Notes under the pieces: generated by a model
The model's database searches: none
The model's input: only the letters and a program-made list of their open reading frames with translations
What the model was told of the DNA's origin: nothing
Translations under genes and position numbers: made by a program
Assembly (NCBI GenBank): GCA_963840535.1
Contig: CAWIZJ010000029.1
Location: 1 to 64,000 of the forward strand
DNA from: VAZQ01 sp963840535
GTDB taxonomy: Bacteria > Pseudomonadota > Alphaproteobacteria > Rhizobiales > Xanthobacteraceae
Direction: 5' to 3'
DNA length: 64,000 nt
In this document: positions 37,925-48,429 of the stretch, one piece after another
How positions within the stretch are numbered: position 1 is the first letter of the stretch
Layout: every line of letters starts with the position of its first letter

Positions 37925-38710
37925 TTACCCTTTCGCCGTTCGCACCATTCCCCAGCGCAGGACGGTGGCACGCTCGAGCGAGCCGAACACCAGCCGCTCG
38001 AACACGAACCCTATGCAACCGATCACGGCGAGGGCGGCCAGCATCACGTCGGCGTTGAGGAATTCCTTGGCGTCGAAGATCACCCAACCCAGGCCCCAGT
38101 CGGAGGCGGCGAGCATTTCGGCGCCCACGACGGCGATCCATGCCCGCAGGAACGCTTGCCGCAGTCCGGTGATGATGAACGGCGACGTGCCCGGAAGGAT
38201 CACCTTCCAGAACAGCGCCCGCTCGTCCGCGCCCATGGCGCCGGCGGCGCGCAGCCACAACGGATTGACGGCGCGCACACCCGACCAGGCGTTCAGCAGC
38301 ATGGGGAACAGCGCGGCATAGAACACGATCAGGATCGCCACCGTGTTGCCCAGACCGAACCAGAGAATGAAGAGCGGCACCCAGGCGAGCGATGGGATCG
38401 GCATCAGTGCGCTCGCGAGCGGAAGAAAGAAATTCTCGACCGCCCGTACCCGGCCCATCAGGATTCCGAGCGGCAGCGCCACCAACACCGCGAGGCTCAA
38501 CCCGAACAGCACCCGATACATCGTATGGAAGGCGTGCTCCAGCATGGTGCCGTCCAGGAGCATCGTCACCAGCGTGCCGGCGACCTTGGGCAGCGTCGGC
38601 AACAGCGCCGGCGGAAACATCCCGCTCCTGGCGACCGCCTCGTAGAGGGCGGCTGCCAGCAGCAGCGTGATTCCCGCGCGGTAGGCCGAGCGTGCGCGAT
38701 CGGAGGTCAC
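37925..38710 (-). CDS. ABC transporter permease (SsuC/TauC-like)
   Basis: A 261-residue membrane protein with about six helices and the EAA-type loop (LRAAGAMGADERALFWKVIL, PGTSPFIITGLRQAF) that contacts the ATPase. Matches BPD_transp_1 sulfonate/nitrate permeases (LMPIPSLAWVPLFILWFGLG). The GTG start overlaps the stop of the neighbouring permease by four bases (GTGA), so the two are made together. Confidence 0.88.
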   Translation of the reverse strand: MTSDRARSAYRAGITLLLAAALYEAVARSGMFPPALLPTLPKVAGTLVTMLLDGTMLEHAFHTMYRVLFGLSLAVLVALPLGILMGRVRAVENFFLPLASALMPIPSLAWVPLFILWFGLGNTVAILIVFYAALFPMLLNAWSGVRAVNPLWLRAAGAMGADERALFWKVILPGTSPFIITGLRQAFLRAWIAVVGAEMLAASDWGLGWVIFDAKEFLNADVMLAALAVIGCIGFVFERLVFGSLERATVLRWGMVRTAKG

Positions 38711-39540
38711 GACATCATCCCCCAGCGAACGACGGTGTATTGCTCGAGCCGCTGGAACACGAGCTTCTCCAGCGCGAGGCCGATCACTCCGATCACGACC
38801 ACGCCGGCGAGCATCACGTCGGTGTTGAGGAACTCGCGCGCGCCGAAGATCATCCAGCCGAGCCCCCACGGCACCGCTGCCAGCATCTCCACTCCGACCA
38901 GGATGCGCCAGGCTTGGGCCAGGCCGAGCCGCAGTCCGGTGAGGACATACGGAAGTGCGCCCGGCAGGATGACGTGGTGGAACAGGCGCCGGTCGTCCGC
39001 ACCCATGGCCTGGGCCGAGCGCACCCAGACTTCCTTCACCGCCTTCACGCCGGTCCAGCTGTTGAAGATGATCGGAAAGGCCGAGACGAACCCGACCAGC
39101 AGGACGGTGGTCATGTTGCCGAGCCCGAACCAGAGCAGGAACAGCGGTGCATAGGCGATCCCCGGAATCGGCGCCCCGATGCTGACCAGCGGAAGAATGA
39201 TGTCCTCCGCCCGGCGCCAGCGTCCCATTGCGAAGCCGATGGCCACTCCGCCCACGGCTGCAAGCGCGAACCCGGCGATGAGCCGTACCAGGGTGTCGAG
39301 CACGTGATGCGGAAGGATGCCCGCGGCGGTGAGGCGGATGAAGGCGGCGGCCACCTCCTCGAGCGGAGGAAACAGCTTGCGCGGAAAGATGCCGAGGTGC
39401 GCAGTGATCTCCCAGACCAGTGCAACCACCAGGAACGGGAATGCCGTGCGCGCAACGATACGCAGCCGGCTTTCGCCGTGCGCCGCCGAGAAGCCGGCAG
39501 CGACCACGCTGGCCGGTGCGGTGGGTGCAAGGTCGGACAT
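38707..39540 (-). CDS. ABC transporter permease (SsuC/TauC-like), second subunit
   Basis: A 277-residue paralogue of the next gene, with PIPGIAYAPLFLLWFGLGNM and the EAA loop VRSAQAMGADDRRLFHHVIL, PGALPYVLTGLRLGL. The start MSDLAPTAPASVVAA at 39,540 is the first of the permease pair. Most SsuC-type systems use one permease as a homodimer; two linked, coupled genes suggest a heterodimer here. One ATPase and one NMT1-like receptor are nearby. Confidence 0.88.
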   Translation of the reverse strand: MSDLAPTAPASVVAAGFSAAHGESRLRIVARTAFPFLVVALVWEITAHLGIFPRKLFPPLEEVAAAFIRLTAAGILPHHVLDTLVRLIAGFALAAVGGVAIGFAMGRWRRAEDIILPLVSIGAPIPGIAYAPLFLLWFGLGNMTTVLLVGFVSAFPIIFNSWTGVKAVKEVWVRSAQAMGADDRRLFHHVILPGALPYVLTGLRLGLAQAWRILVGVEMLAAVPWGLGWMIFGAREFLNTDVMLAGVVVIGVIGLALEKLVFQRLEQYTVVRWGMMS

Positions 39541-39592
39541 CGAGTTTACGATAATGCGGGAGCGCCCGCGCGGCACAAGCGCAGGTTGTTCG

Positions 39593-41113
39593 TTACATGC
39601 GCCGCGTTCCCTGCCGCCTGCGTGCGGCCGCGATCGCACGCCCGCCCTGCAGCGCGATCAGAACGACGCTGCAGGCGATCAGCAGGGCGGCGATCGGCCG
39701 GGTGTAGAACAGGCTCAGCGTGCCTTTCCCCACCAGCAGCGCCTGACGGAAATTGGTCTCCAGGATATTGCCCAGCACGAAGGCCAGCACCAGCGGTGCG
39801 GGATCGAGATCGACCTTGCGCATGAGATAGCCTGCGATGCCGAAGCCGATCATGATGACGACCTCGATGACGTTGTTGGATAGCGTATAGGCACCGATCA
39901 CGCAGAACACGATGATCAGCGGCGCCAGGATCGAGCCGGGCAGGCGCAGGAGCTGAACGAACAGCGAGATCAGCGGCACGTTGAGCACGATCAGCATCAG
40001 GTTGCCGATGAGCATGCTGGCGATGAGGCCGAAGAAGATGTCGGGCCGGTTCGCCACCAGGGTCGGGCCCGGGGTGATGCCCTGGATGAGCAGCGCACCG
40101 AGGATCACGCCCATGACGGCGTTGGCGGGAATGCCCAGGCTCAGCAGCGGCACGAACGACGACTGCGCCGCCGCGTTGTTGGCGGATTCCGGACCTGCGA
40201 CACCTTCGATAGCGCCGTGTCCGAAACGCGCAGGTTGGCGGGCGAGCCGACGCTCCATCACATAGGAGGTGAACGACGACAGCGTGGCGCCCCCGCCCGG
40301 CAGCAGGCCGAGAAAAAATCCGAGCCCGGTGCCGCGCAGGATCGGTAGCAGGCTGATCCGCCATTCGGCGCGGTTGGGGAGAAGCTCCACGAGCCGTCTC
40401 GGCTGCGCCACCGGCTTGGCGGCAGCGGCGCCGCCTTCGGCCATGACCAGGAGTTCGGCCACCCCGAACACGCCCATCGCGAGCAGCGCGATGTTGAGCC
40501 CATCGAACAGGCTGAAGATGTGAAAGGTGAAGCGCTCGGTGCCGTAGATCGGGTCCTTGCCGACGGTCGAGAGCAGGAGCCCGAACGCCACCATCAGCAG
40601 CGCGTCGGTTCGAGAGCCCGAGGACAGCTGCGTCACCAGCAGCAGGCCGAGCAGCACCAGCGCGGTGTATTCCGCCGGCCCGAAGGCGAGCGCAATGTCG
40701 GCGAGGGCAGGGCCTACCACGAACAGCGCGGCCGTTACGATGGTGCCCGCAATGAATGAACCGAAGGCGGCGATCCCGAGCGCCGCGCCGGCGCGTCCTT
40801 GCCGCGCCATGGCATAACCGTCGAGACAAGTGACGACGGCCGAGGCCTCGCCGGGAAGGCGCACCAGGATCGCCGTGATCGATCCGCCGTATTGCGCGCC
40901 GTAGAAGATGCCCGCCATCATGATGACGGCCGAGGCGACATTCATGCTGAAGGAGAACGGCAGCAGCAGCGAGATCGTCGGCACCGGTCCGAGCCCGGGC
41001 AGAACGCCGATCGCCGTCCCGACGAACACGCCGACAAAGCAATAGACGAGGTTCTGCCAGGTCAGCGCGGTGGCAAAGCCGAGCGCGATCGACGCCAGCA
41101 GATCCATCGCCAT
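39593..41113 (-). CDS. tctA: Tripartite tricarboxylate transporter large permease TctA
   Basis: A 506-residue membrane protein with about 11 hydrophobic segments. Hallmarks: GVLPGLGPVPTISLLLPFSF, ILVRLPGEASAVVTCLDGYA, LGLLPGGGATLSSFTSYVME, LLSLGIPANAVMGVILGALL and PGPTLVANRPDIFFGLIASM. The ATG overlaps the TctB stop by one base. It is the main channel of a proton- or sodium-coupled carboxylate importer with TctB (41,113-41,605) and a Bug receptor (41,620-42,570). Confidence 0.92.
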   Translation of the reverse strand: MAMDLLASIALGFATALTWQNLVYCFVGVFVGTAIGVLPGLGPVPTISLLLPFSFSMNVASAVIMMAGIFYGAQYGGSITAILVRLPGEASAVVTCLDGYAMARQGRAGAALGIAAFGSFIAGTIVTAALFVVGPALADIALAFGPAEYTALVLLGLLLVTQLSSGSRTDALLMVAFGLLLSTVGKDPIYGTERFTFHIFSLFDGLNIALLAMGVFGVAELLVMAEGGAAAAKPVAQPRRLVELLPNRAEWRISLLPILRGTGLGFFLGLLPGGGATLSSFTSYVMERRLARQPARFGHGAIEGVAGPESANNAAAQSSFVPLLSLGIPANAVMGVILGALLIQGITPGPTLVANRPDIFFGLIASMLIGNLMLIVLNVPLISLFVQLLRLPGSILAPLIIVFCVIGAYTLSNNVIEVVIMIGFGIAGYLMRKVDLDPAPLVLAFVLGNILETNFRQALLVGKGTLSLFYTRPIAALLIACSVVLIALQGGRAIAAARRRQGTRRM

Positions 41114-41605
41114 CACTCGAGCAGGTTGGCCCACAGCGTGCCGGTGGGCAGCATGGCGCCGAGCCAAAGGACGAACAGCACCTGGCAGCCGACGATGGTG
41201 CCGAGCGTCAGACCCAGCGTCGCACGCCACGAGTAGCGCTCGGCGAAGCGCAGGATGAAGGTGATCGCGATCGCGGTGGCGACGATGAAGCCCAGGACCT
41301 CGAGCGTGCCTGCGTAGAACACCAGGGCACCGAGATAGGCGGCGACCCGGATCAGCCCGCTGCGGTCGCCCGCTCCTCGAGCCGTGCACCCGCTCGCGCG
41401 TCGTCCAGTCGCCCAGAAGACCGATGGCGCCGAACGCCACCATGCCGAGCGACGCGAGAAACGGAAACAGGCCTTCGCCCGGCGCATTCTGCCGCCACAG
41501 GCCAAGTCGCAGCGAGGTCGCGAGCGCGAGCACGCCGAGCGTTGCCAGCACCGCGTGGCCGATCATGCGGGCGCGGGGCGAGGCGGCGGGCGCTTGCTCG
41601 CTCAC
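41113..41605 (-). CDS. tctB: Tripartite tricarboxylate transporter small permease TctB, one frameshift
   Basis: About 163 residues with four hydrophobic segments: MIGHAVLATLGVLALATSLR, LFPFLASLGMVAFGAIGLLG, LIRVAAYLGALVFYAGTLEV, LGFIVATAIAITFILRFAER. The frame changes near 41,374, where an extra base splits VHGSR from GAGDRSGL; a +1 insertion. The GTG start (SEQAPAASPRAR) has a GGAGGG site. Order tctC-tctB-tctA and tight spacing mark one operon. Confidence 0.82.
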
Positions 41606-41619
41606 GCCGCCCTCCGGGG

Positions 41620-42570
41620 TTATTTCGGCGCGAGGCCGGCCCGCTTGACTGCTTCGGCATTGCGCACCAAATCGGCCTCGAACATGGCCTTGAACTCGGC
41701 GGCCGGCAGGAAGCGTGCGTTGGCGTTGAGTTTCTCGGTGGCGGACTTGTAGCCATCGCTGGCGACGGCATCGGCACAGGCCTTCTGCAGCCGCGCCACC
41801 ACGGTGTCGGGTGTCTTGGCCGGCACTACCAGGCCGCCGGCGCTGAAGGCCTCCGACGGATAGCCGAGCTCCTGCATAGTCGGCACATCGGTGAGCGCCG
41901 GAATTCGCTCCTTGGTCTGCGCAGCGAGCACGACCAGGTTGCCGGCCTTGGCGACGGCGGTCGATTCCGACATCGCCATGACGGTACCGGCGAGCATCGC
42001 CTGGGTCATCGGTCCGGCGCCGGTGAAGGGCACATGCACGCCTTCGGCCTTGATGGCGCTCAGCGCCGAGAGGATGCCGAGATGCGGCTGGGTGCCCGGT
42101 CCGGGCGATGCGTAGATGAGGTTGTCGTTCTTCGCCTTGGCGAAGGCGACGAAGTCGGCGAACTTCGAGAAGGGTGCCTTGGGCGAGGCGATCAGGACGT
42201 AGGGTACGTAATAGGTGAGGCAGACCAACCGGAAGCTTTCCATGTCGTAGGGCAGCTTCTGCACGTGCGGCTGCGCGGTGAGCGGGTTGTTGGGCGTGAG
42301 CCCGACGGTGTAGCCGTCGGGGCGCGCGTTGGCGACCTCGATATTGCCGATGGTGCCGCCGGCGCCGCCCTTGTTCAGCACCACCACCGGCTGCCCCAGC
42401 GCCTTGGCAAGCTCCGGCTGGAACGCGCGTGCCATCAGGTCGGTATTCCCGCCGGGTGGGAACGGAATCACCAGGTTGATCTGCCGGCTCGGAAACTCCT
42501 GTGCCGCCGCGTCGGCGGCGCACAGCGCGCCGGCGAACGCGATCATCATCGTCCTCGACTGCGAACGCAT
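41620..42570 (-). CDS. Tripartite tricarboxylate transporter receptor (TctC/Bug)
   Basis: A 316-residue periplasmic receptor. Signal peptide RTMMIAFAGALCAADAAAQ, then FPSRQINLVIPFPPGGNTDL, VVVLNKGGAGGTIGNIEVAN, VPFTGAGPMTQAMLAGTVMA and a full C-terminal lobe. ATG at 42,570 with a GGGGAGGAC site. First gene of the tctCBA operon and its probable dedicated receptor. Confidence 0.9.
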   Translation of the reverse strand: MRSQSRTMMIAFAGALCAADAAAQEFPSRQINLVIPFPPGGNTDLMARAFQPELAKALGQPVVVLNKGGAGGTIGNIEVANARPDGYTVGLTPNNPLTAQPHVQKLPYDMESFRLVCLTYYVPYVLIASPKAPFSKFADFVAFAKAKNDNLIYASPGPGTQPHLGILSALSAIKAEGVHVPFTGAGPMTQAMLAGTVMAMSESTAVAKAGNLVVLAAQTKERIPALTDVPTMQELGYPSEAFSAGGLVVPAKTPDTVVARLQKACADAVASDGYKSATEKLNANARFLPAAEFKAMFEADLVRNAEAVKRAGLAPK

Positions 42571-42810
42571 GTCGTCCTCCCCCTGTTCGGACGCGCTCTC
42601 TTTCTCGAGGCGCCGCCGTTCGGGCACGGAGTGCTCCTGCGCGAACGTCGCTCATCGCTGCCGCAAACACAAGCCTGCAAGCGACCGCATGCGTGCCGCG
42701 CGTCCGCCGCAATAGATTTGCATGAGCGAGGCTGTTACCACCGACGCGCCGCCGGTTCCGGGTTTGCCCGCGATCGGCAATATCGAGAGCGCAAGTGTCG
42801 GCCGAGTGCG

Positions 42811-43950
42811 GTGCGTGGATTGAGCAGGTTCCCACAGAAGGGTTTTGCCGCCGTGCTCGCGATGGCGGGAACGCTCGCGGCCGGCGTCGCGGGTGGCGTC
42901 GCCGCACGCTATGCGCATCTGCCGCTGCCGTGGCTGCTGGGCTCGCTGTTCGTCACCATGGCACTGTCGCTCCTGGGTGCTCCGGTGCGGCTCATTCCCT
43001 GGGGCCGGCCGGCGGGAACGCTGGTGGTCGGCGCCGCGACCGGCCTGCAGTTCACCGCGGCGGTCGTCGCCAAGCTGGTGACGCTTTCGCCTCTGATCAT
43101 CGCTGCAGCCCTCCTTTCGACCGTCGTCGGCGCCCTCGGCGGTCTCATCTATATCCGGCTGACCGGTGTCGATCGTACCACCGCGTTCTTCGCCACGGTC
43201 CCCGGTGGCGTGATCGAGACACTCAACGTCGCGCCGCAATATGGCGGCCAGGTCGAGCCCATCATGGTCGCTCAGACGACGCGGGTGGCGCTCATCGTCG
43301 TTTTTGCGCCGTTCCTGGTGGTCTCGCTCGCGGGCGGCGCAACGCAGAGTCCGCAGTCCGGCGCGCCGCTGGCGTCGTGGCTGCCGCTCCTCGCCCTGCT
43401 TGCGGCCTCGGCCGCCGTCGCCGCGCTGCTGATGCGCACGCGCTCGCCCAGTGCCTGGCTGATCGCTCCGCTGCTCATGGCCGCCGGTGCGAGCCATCTC
43501 GGCTGGGTCGAAGGCCGAATGCCCGATCTTCTGCTCATCGCAGCCCAGGTCGTGATCGGAAGCGCGCTCGGCGCCCAGTTCCGGCCCGAGTTCCTCACCC
43601 GGCTGTTCCATCTGCTGTGGGCCTCGTGTGCCGTCGTGTTGTTCGCAGCCGGCTTCATGGCGTTGTTCGGCGCCGCCATTGCGTGGCTGATGGAATATCC
43701 GGTGCCGACCATGGTGCTGGCCATGGCGCCCGCCGGCATCGCCGAGATGGTGCTCACCGGAAAGCTGCTGGGGCTCGATTCGACCATGATCGCCGGCTTC
43801 CAGCTCATGCGGATCATCATCGTGCTGATCTGGTGCCGAACCGCGCTCGTGCTGTTCCGAGCGTCTCGCCGACCGCATCTATGGGAGCGAGAGGCTCGGT
43901 CATCGATGATCAGTAATCGGGCCGATCCTCGCGGGGTCGGGCACTATTGA
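42811..43950 (+). CDS. AbrB-family membrane protein
   Basis: About 380 residues with nine to ten hydrophobic segments in two repeats, matching the AbrB/ammonia-monooxygenase-like membrane family (PF05145). Hallmarks: HLPLPWLLGSLFVTMALSLL, the repeat-end motif TAFFATVPGGVIETLNVAPQ, and its counterpart VLAMAPAGIAEMVLTGKLLG near the C-terminus. Likely starts are GTG 42,811 or TTG 42,820. It is divergent from tctCBA, so the two may share a control region. Function of the family is unclear; transport or regulation has been suggested. Confidence 0.75.
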   Translation: MRGLSRFPQKGFAAVLAMAGTLAAGVAGGVAARYAHLPLPWLLGSLFVTMALSLLGAPVRLIPWGRPAGTLVVGAATGLQFTAAVVAKLVTLSPLIIAAALLSTVVGALGGLIYIRLTGVDRTTAFFATVPGGVIETLNVAPQYGGQVEPIMVAQTTRVALIVVFAPFLVVSLAGGATQSPQSGAPLASWLPLLALLAASAAVAALLMRTRSPSAWLIAPLLMAAGASHLGWVEGRMPDLLLIAAQVVIGSALGAQFRPEFLTRLFHLLWASCAVVLFAAGFMALFGAAIAWLMEYPVPTMVLAMAPAGIAEMVLTGKLLGLDSTMIAGFQLMRIIIVLIWCRTALVLFRASRRPHLWEREARSSMISNRADPRGVGHY

Positions 43951-44010
43951 CTAGCGATGAGCGATCACTGATCACTGACCTCTGCTACGACCGAGCAAGG
44001 AGAAGTCGTC

Positions 44011-44968
44011 ATGAGCAAGCGGCAGAAGATCGGCTGGATCGGCATGGGACGCATGGGCTATCCCATGGCCGAGCGCCTGCTCAAGGCGGGCTACGACGTC
44101 TCGGTCTGGAACCGGACGCGCGCCAAGGCCGAGCCGCTGGCCAAGGTCGGCGCGACGGTGGTCGACAATCTGCTCGAGCTCAAGGACGTCGATGTCTTGT
44201 TCTCGATCGTGTCGACCGGAGACGACCTGGAGCAGGTCTATTTCGGCAAGAACAGCGTCACCGGCCACGGCGGCAGGCTCCCGAAGGTCTTCGTCGATTG
44301 CTCGAGCATCGCGGTCGAGGAGTCGGCCGCAATCCGCGACCGGCTGCAGCAGCTCGGCAGCGAATTATGTCGCTGCCCCGGTGAGCGGCAATGCCAAGGT
44401 GATCAAGGCCGGCAAGCTCTCCGCCGTTATGTCCGGCAGCGAAGCGGCCTGCAAGATGGTCACCCCGATGCTGGAGACGATCGCCCCGCAGGGGGTGTCC
44501 TATGTCGGCGAAGGCGAGCTCGCGCGCATCTGCAAGATCGCCCACAATGTCATGCTCGGCGTCGTAATCGAGAACCTGATCGAGATCACGCTCCTGGCCA
44601 ACAAGATGGGAGTGCCCCGCCACGCCTTCCTCGCCTTCATGAACAACAGCGTGATGGGCTCGATGTTCACGCGCTACAAGTCGCCCGCGCTGGTCAATCT
44701 CGACTGGACAACCACCTTCACGCCCGAGTTGCTGCGCAAGGACATGGATCTGGGGCTGACGCTCGGTCGCGAATGGGACGTGCCGATGCCGGTGACGGCG
44801 GCGGCGCGCGAAGTGCTGCAGACCCACTTCGGCGTGGCCACGCTCAAGCCCAAGCCGGAGGAGTATCTGCAGAGGGATTTCGCGGCGCTGATGGAGACCA
44901 TGGCCCTCGCGGCCGGGATGAAGCTCGCGAGCGAGAACAAGAACGTGCCGACCGGATTGGAGAGCTGA
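44011..44968 (+). CDS. 3-hydroxyisobutyrate dehydrogenase family protein, one frameshift
   Basis: About 318 residues. The NAD(P) fingerprint GWIGMGRMGYPMAERLL is at the N-terminus. The substrate motif APVSGNAKVIKAGKLSAVMS and catalytic Lys in RICKIAHNVMLG fit beta-hydroxyacid dehydrogenases. The frame shifts at about 44,359 (LGANYVAAPVSG split by an extra a), a +1 insertion. ATG has an AAGGAGA site. First of a plus-strand set with the acyl-CoA synthetase and TPP enzyme. Likely oxidises a hydroxy-acid intermediate; tartronate semialdehyde reductase-like activity is an alternative. Confidence 0.82.
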
Positions 44969-44999
44969 GCGAGCCGGCCGATCCTGGGGTGGAAGCGGG

Positions 45000-46560
45000 A
45001 TGGAAGCCACCCTTCATATCGGCGATGTGCTGCGCACCCATGCGCATATCTCGCCTGATCGGACGGGTGCCCGCGACCTCTCGCGGTCGATGACGTTTCG
45101 CGAGTGGAATGCGCGCTCGTGCCGGCTCGCCAACGCGCTGTTGGGACTGGGCCTGCGAAAAGGTGACCGGATCGCGGTGCTCGCCTACAACTGCGTCGAG
45201 TGGATGGAGATCTATGCGGCGACGGCGAAGGCCGGGATCGTCGCCGTGCCGATCAACTTCCGCCTGATTGCGGACGAGATCCGTTTCGTCGTCGAGAACT
45301 GCGAGGCGCGCGCCCTGATCGTGCAGGACGATCTGCTGGAGCCCGTCGAAGAGATCCGCATCGACGTTCCGGTCGAGCAGTACATCCATTTCGGCGGCGA
45401 GGCCACCCCGGCGGGCTATCGGTCCTACGAGGCGCTCATCGCCGATGCGCGGGAGGCCGAACCGGCGCTCGACGTGCGTCCCCACGATCCCTGGACGCTG
45501 ATGTACACGTCCGGCACCACCGGCCGACCCAAAGGTGCCATCCGCAGCCACGGCGCCGGCGCGCTCCTCTCGCTCGTCACCGCGATCGAGCTCGGCTTCG
45601 GTCGGGCCGACGTTGCGCTGCTCGCCATGCCGATGTGCCATGCGAACTCGCTGTACTTCGCCTCGACGCTCACCTATTGCGGCGGCGTGTGCTCGATCTT
45701 CGACCGCAAGAGCTTCGATCCGGAAGAGTTCCTGCGCACTCTCCGCGCCGATGGTGCGACCTTCACGTCGCTCGTGCCGACGCACTATGTGATGATGCTC
45801 GATTTGCCATCGAACGTGCGCGAGAGCTGCGCGACCAACGGCGTCACCAAGCTGATGATCTCGTCGGCGCCGGCGCGGCGCGAGACCAAGCAGGAGATCA
45901 TGAGATACTTCCGGAATTCCGGACTGTTCGAGCTTTACGGTTCGACCGAGGCCGGATGGGTCACCATGCTGCATCCCGATGAGCAGTTGACGAAGCTCGG
46001 CTCCGTCGGCCGCGAATGCGTCGGCAGCGGCGCGATCATGCTCATCGGCGCGGACGGGCAACTGGTCGGAGGACGGGGAGGTCGGCGAGCTCTATTCGCG
46101 CACCCCGTACGCCTTCGACGGATACTGGAGGATGCCGGAAAAGACCCGCGAGACTTTTCGTGGTTCGTATTGCTCGGTAGGCGACATGGCGCGGCGTGAT
46201 GCGGACGGCTACTATTATCTCGTCGACCGCAAGAGCAACATGATCATCAGCGGCGGCGAGAACATCTATCCGTCGGAGGTCGAGCAGGTGCTCGGCGCCC
46301 ATCCGTTGGTCAAGGATGTCGCCGTGATCGGGGCAGCGGACCCGAAATGGGGGGAGCGTGTGCACGGCGTGGTGGTCCTGCGCGAGGGTGCTGCCACGAC
46401 CGAGGCTGAGCTGCTCGCCTGGTGCCGGGAGCGGATCGCGGGCTTCAAGCGTCCGCGCGCGATCTCGATCATTCGCGACCATGAGATGCCGCGCACCGCC
46501 ACCGGCAAGATCCAGCACGGAGTGCTCAGAAGCAGGATCGTCGAGGTGATCGGCGAGTGA
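45000..46560 (+). CDS. AMP-dependent acyl-CoA synthetase/ligase, one frameshift
   Basis: About 519 residues. ATP/AMP motifs: LMYTSGTTGRPKGAIRSHGA, ELYGSTEAGWVTML, SVGDMARRDADGYYYLVDRK, SGGENIYPSEVEQVLGAHPL and the catalytic Lys in PRTATGKIQHGVL. The frame shifts near 46,068 (extra g in QLVEDGEVGELYSR), +1. It activates a carboxylic acid to its CoA thioester. It lies between the dehydrogenase and the TPP enzyme, all plus strand, suggesting a catabolic operon. Confidence 0.85.
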
Positions 46561-46641
46561 TCATCGCGGCGTGGACGGGTGTGCCGCTGCACCTGCGGAA
46601 GATGCGATCGGGTTGTTGGTCATGGATGGAGAGCAGGAGCG

Positions 46642-48389
46642 ATGAGCGAGGCGGAGATCGTGACGAAGGATCTCGGCGCCGGCGAGCTCGGTTGCGCGAC
46701 CTGGATCGCCCGGTTTCTGAAAGCCCGCGGCGTCGACCGCGTCTTCGGCCTGCAGGGCGGTCACATCCAGCCGATCTGGGACCGGGTTGCGCGGATCGGC
46801 ATTCGCATCATCGACGTGCGCGACGAGGGTGCCGCGGTGCACATGGCGCACGCGCATGCCGAGCTCACCGGAACGCTCGGGGTCGCCATGGTGACGGCGG
46901 GGCCGGGCGTCACCAATACCGTCACCGCCATCGCCAATGCGTCGCTCGCGCGCGTGCCGGTCCTGCTCATCGGTGGTTGCCCGGCCACTGCGCAGGCCAA
47001 TATGGGTCCGCTGCAGGACATTCCCCATGTCGATATCCTCAGGCCGGTGACGCGGACCGCACGCACGGCGCGGATCGCGGAGCAGGTGATCCGCGAGCTC
47101 GACGAGGCGGTCGCCCGCGCCGAGGGGGACGAGCCCGGTCCCGTCTATGTCGAGATCCCGACCGACGTGCTGCGCTCGGATATCGCTCCCGGCCTCGTTC
47201 TCGACGACTGGATGAAGCCGAAATTGCGCCGCGTCCTGCACCCCGATCCGGCGGCGATCGCCGAGGCCGTCGACGTGGTGTGGTCGGCGCGCCGCCCGCT
47301 GGTGATCACCGGCCGCGGGGCGCGCGGCGCCGACGCTGCACTGGTCCGGTTTCTCGATGCCAGCGGGGCGTTCTATCTCGACACCCAGGAGAGCCGGGGC
47401 CTCGTGCGCTCCGATCATCCCGCCTTTGCCGGAGCAGTCAGGGCGGCGGCGATGGCCGACGCCGATGCGGTCGTCGTCATCGGCCGCAGGCTGGACTACC
47501 AGCTCGGCTACGGCTCGCCCGCGGTGTTTCCGAATGCCCGCTTCGTCCGTATCGCCGATTCCACGAGCGAGCTGACCGACAACCGGCGCGGCAGCCCGGA
47601 GATCCTCGCCTGCCCCGCGCTCGCACTCGATGCCATGGTCGCGGCGGCCGGAAATCGTCCGCCCAATGTCGATCCCGCATGGGCCGAAGCGCTGCGACGC
47701 CGTCAGCGCGAGCGCGCAGGCCGCAGCGGCGGCGCCGCGCCTGGGCGGCGACGGCAAAATCCATCCGCGCTGCATCTTCGATGCGATCGCCGATGTCGCC
47801 GATCCCGACTATATCGCCATTGCCGATGGCGGCGATCTCCTGAGCTTTGCGCGCATCGGGCTCGCCGCGCGCACCTACATGGATGCCGGCGCCTTTGGTT
47901 GCCTCGGGGTCGGGGTGCCGTTCGCCATCGCTGCCGCGCTGGCGTTTCCTGGCCGGCAGGTGATCTCCGTCAACGGCGACGGCGCATTCGGAATCAACGC
48001 CATGGAGATCGACACTGCGGTGCGTCACGATGCGAAGGCGGTCTTCATCGTATCGAACAACGCAGCCTGGAACATCGAACGTTATGATCAGGCGGAAAAC
48101 TACGGCGGCCGCGTGATCGGGACCACGCTCCGACACTCGGACTATGCCGGCCTGGCACGCGCGCTCGGCGCCTACGGCGAGCGCGTGGAGGACCCGGCTG
48201 CGCTGAGTGGAGCACTGCGACGCGCCCTCGATTCCGCGCCCGCGCTCCTCGATGTCGTGACGTCTCAGCAGGCGGTGTCGTCCGACGCCAGGAAAGGTCT
48301 CGGCTTTGTTCCGGACTATCAGCCGCTCACAGCCTGGGATGATGCGGAACGGCGCCGGCGACTTCCCGCAACGGGGACGGCACTGCTGA
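46642..48389 (+). CDS. Thiamine-pyrophosphate-dependent enzyme (acetolactate synthase-like), frameshifted
   Basis: About 580 residues. N-terminal PYR domain with the activating Glu in IDVRDEGAAVHMAHA and TAGPGVTNTVTAIANASLAR; central domain; C-terminal PP domain with TPP motif GDGAFGINAMEIDTAVRHDA, NNAAWNIERYDQ. The frame shifts near 47,695 (+1). Near the end the open frame overruns the expected terminus (PLTAWDDAERRRR) and would overlap the antisense cytochrome gene; a further +1 near 48,365 would end it at TGA 48,387-48,389, chosen here. It could decarboxylate or ligate 2-keto acids; benzoylformate- or oxalyl-CoA-type activity is possible. Confidence 0.75.
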
Positions 48390-48429
48390 GGCGCGGCCCA
48401 CCGTTGCAGGGCGCCGGGGCGCGCGCAGA

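Noticed and set aside
36827..39825. Long plus-strand frames (up to 775 codons)
   Set aside because: Antisense to the Bug and permease genes; His/Arg/Gln-rich composition typical of shadows.
41542..42810. 5' extension of the AbrB-family gene frame
   Set aside because: The frame is open further upstream but antisense to tctC; family similarity begins only near 42,820.
41606..42907. Extension of the TctB/TctA frame into one 1,104-codon protein
   Set aside because: The open frame joins two separate genes and antisense noise; TctA and TctB have their own starts and one is frameshifted.
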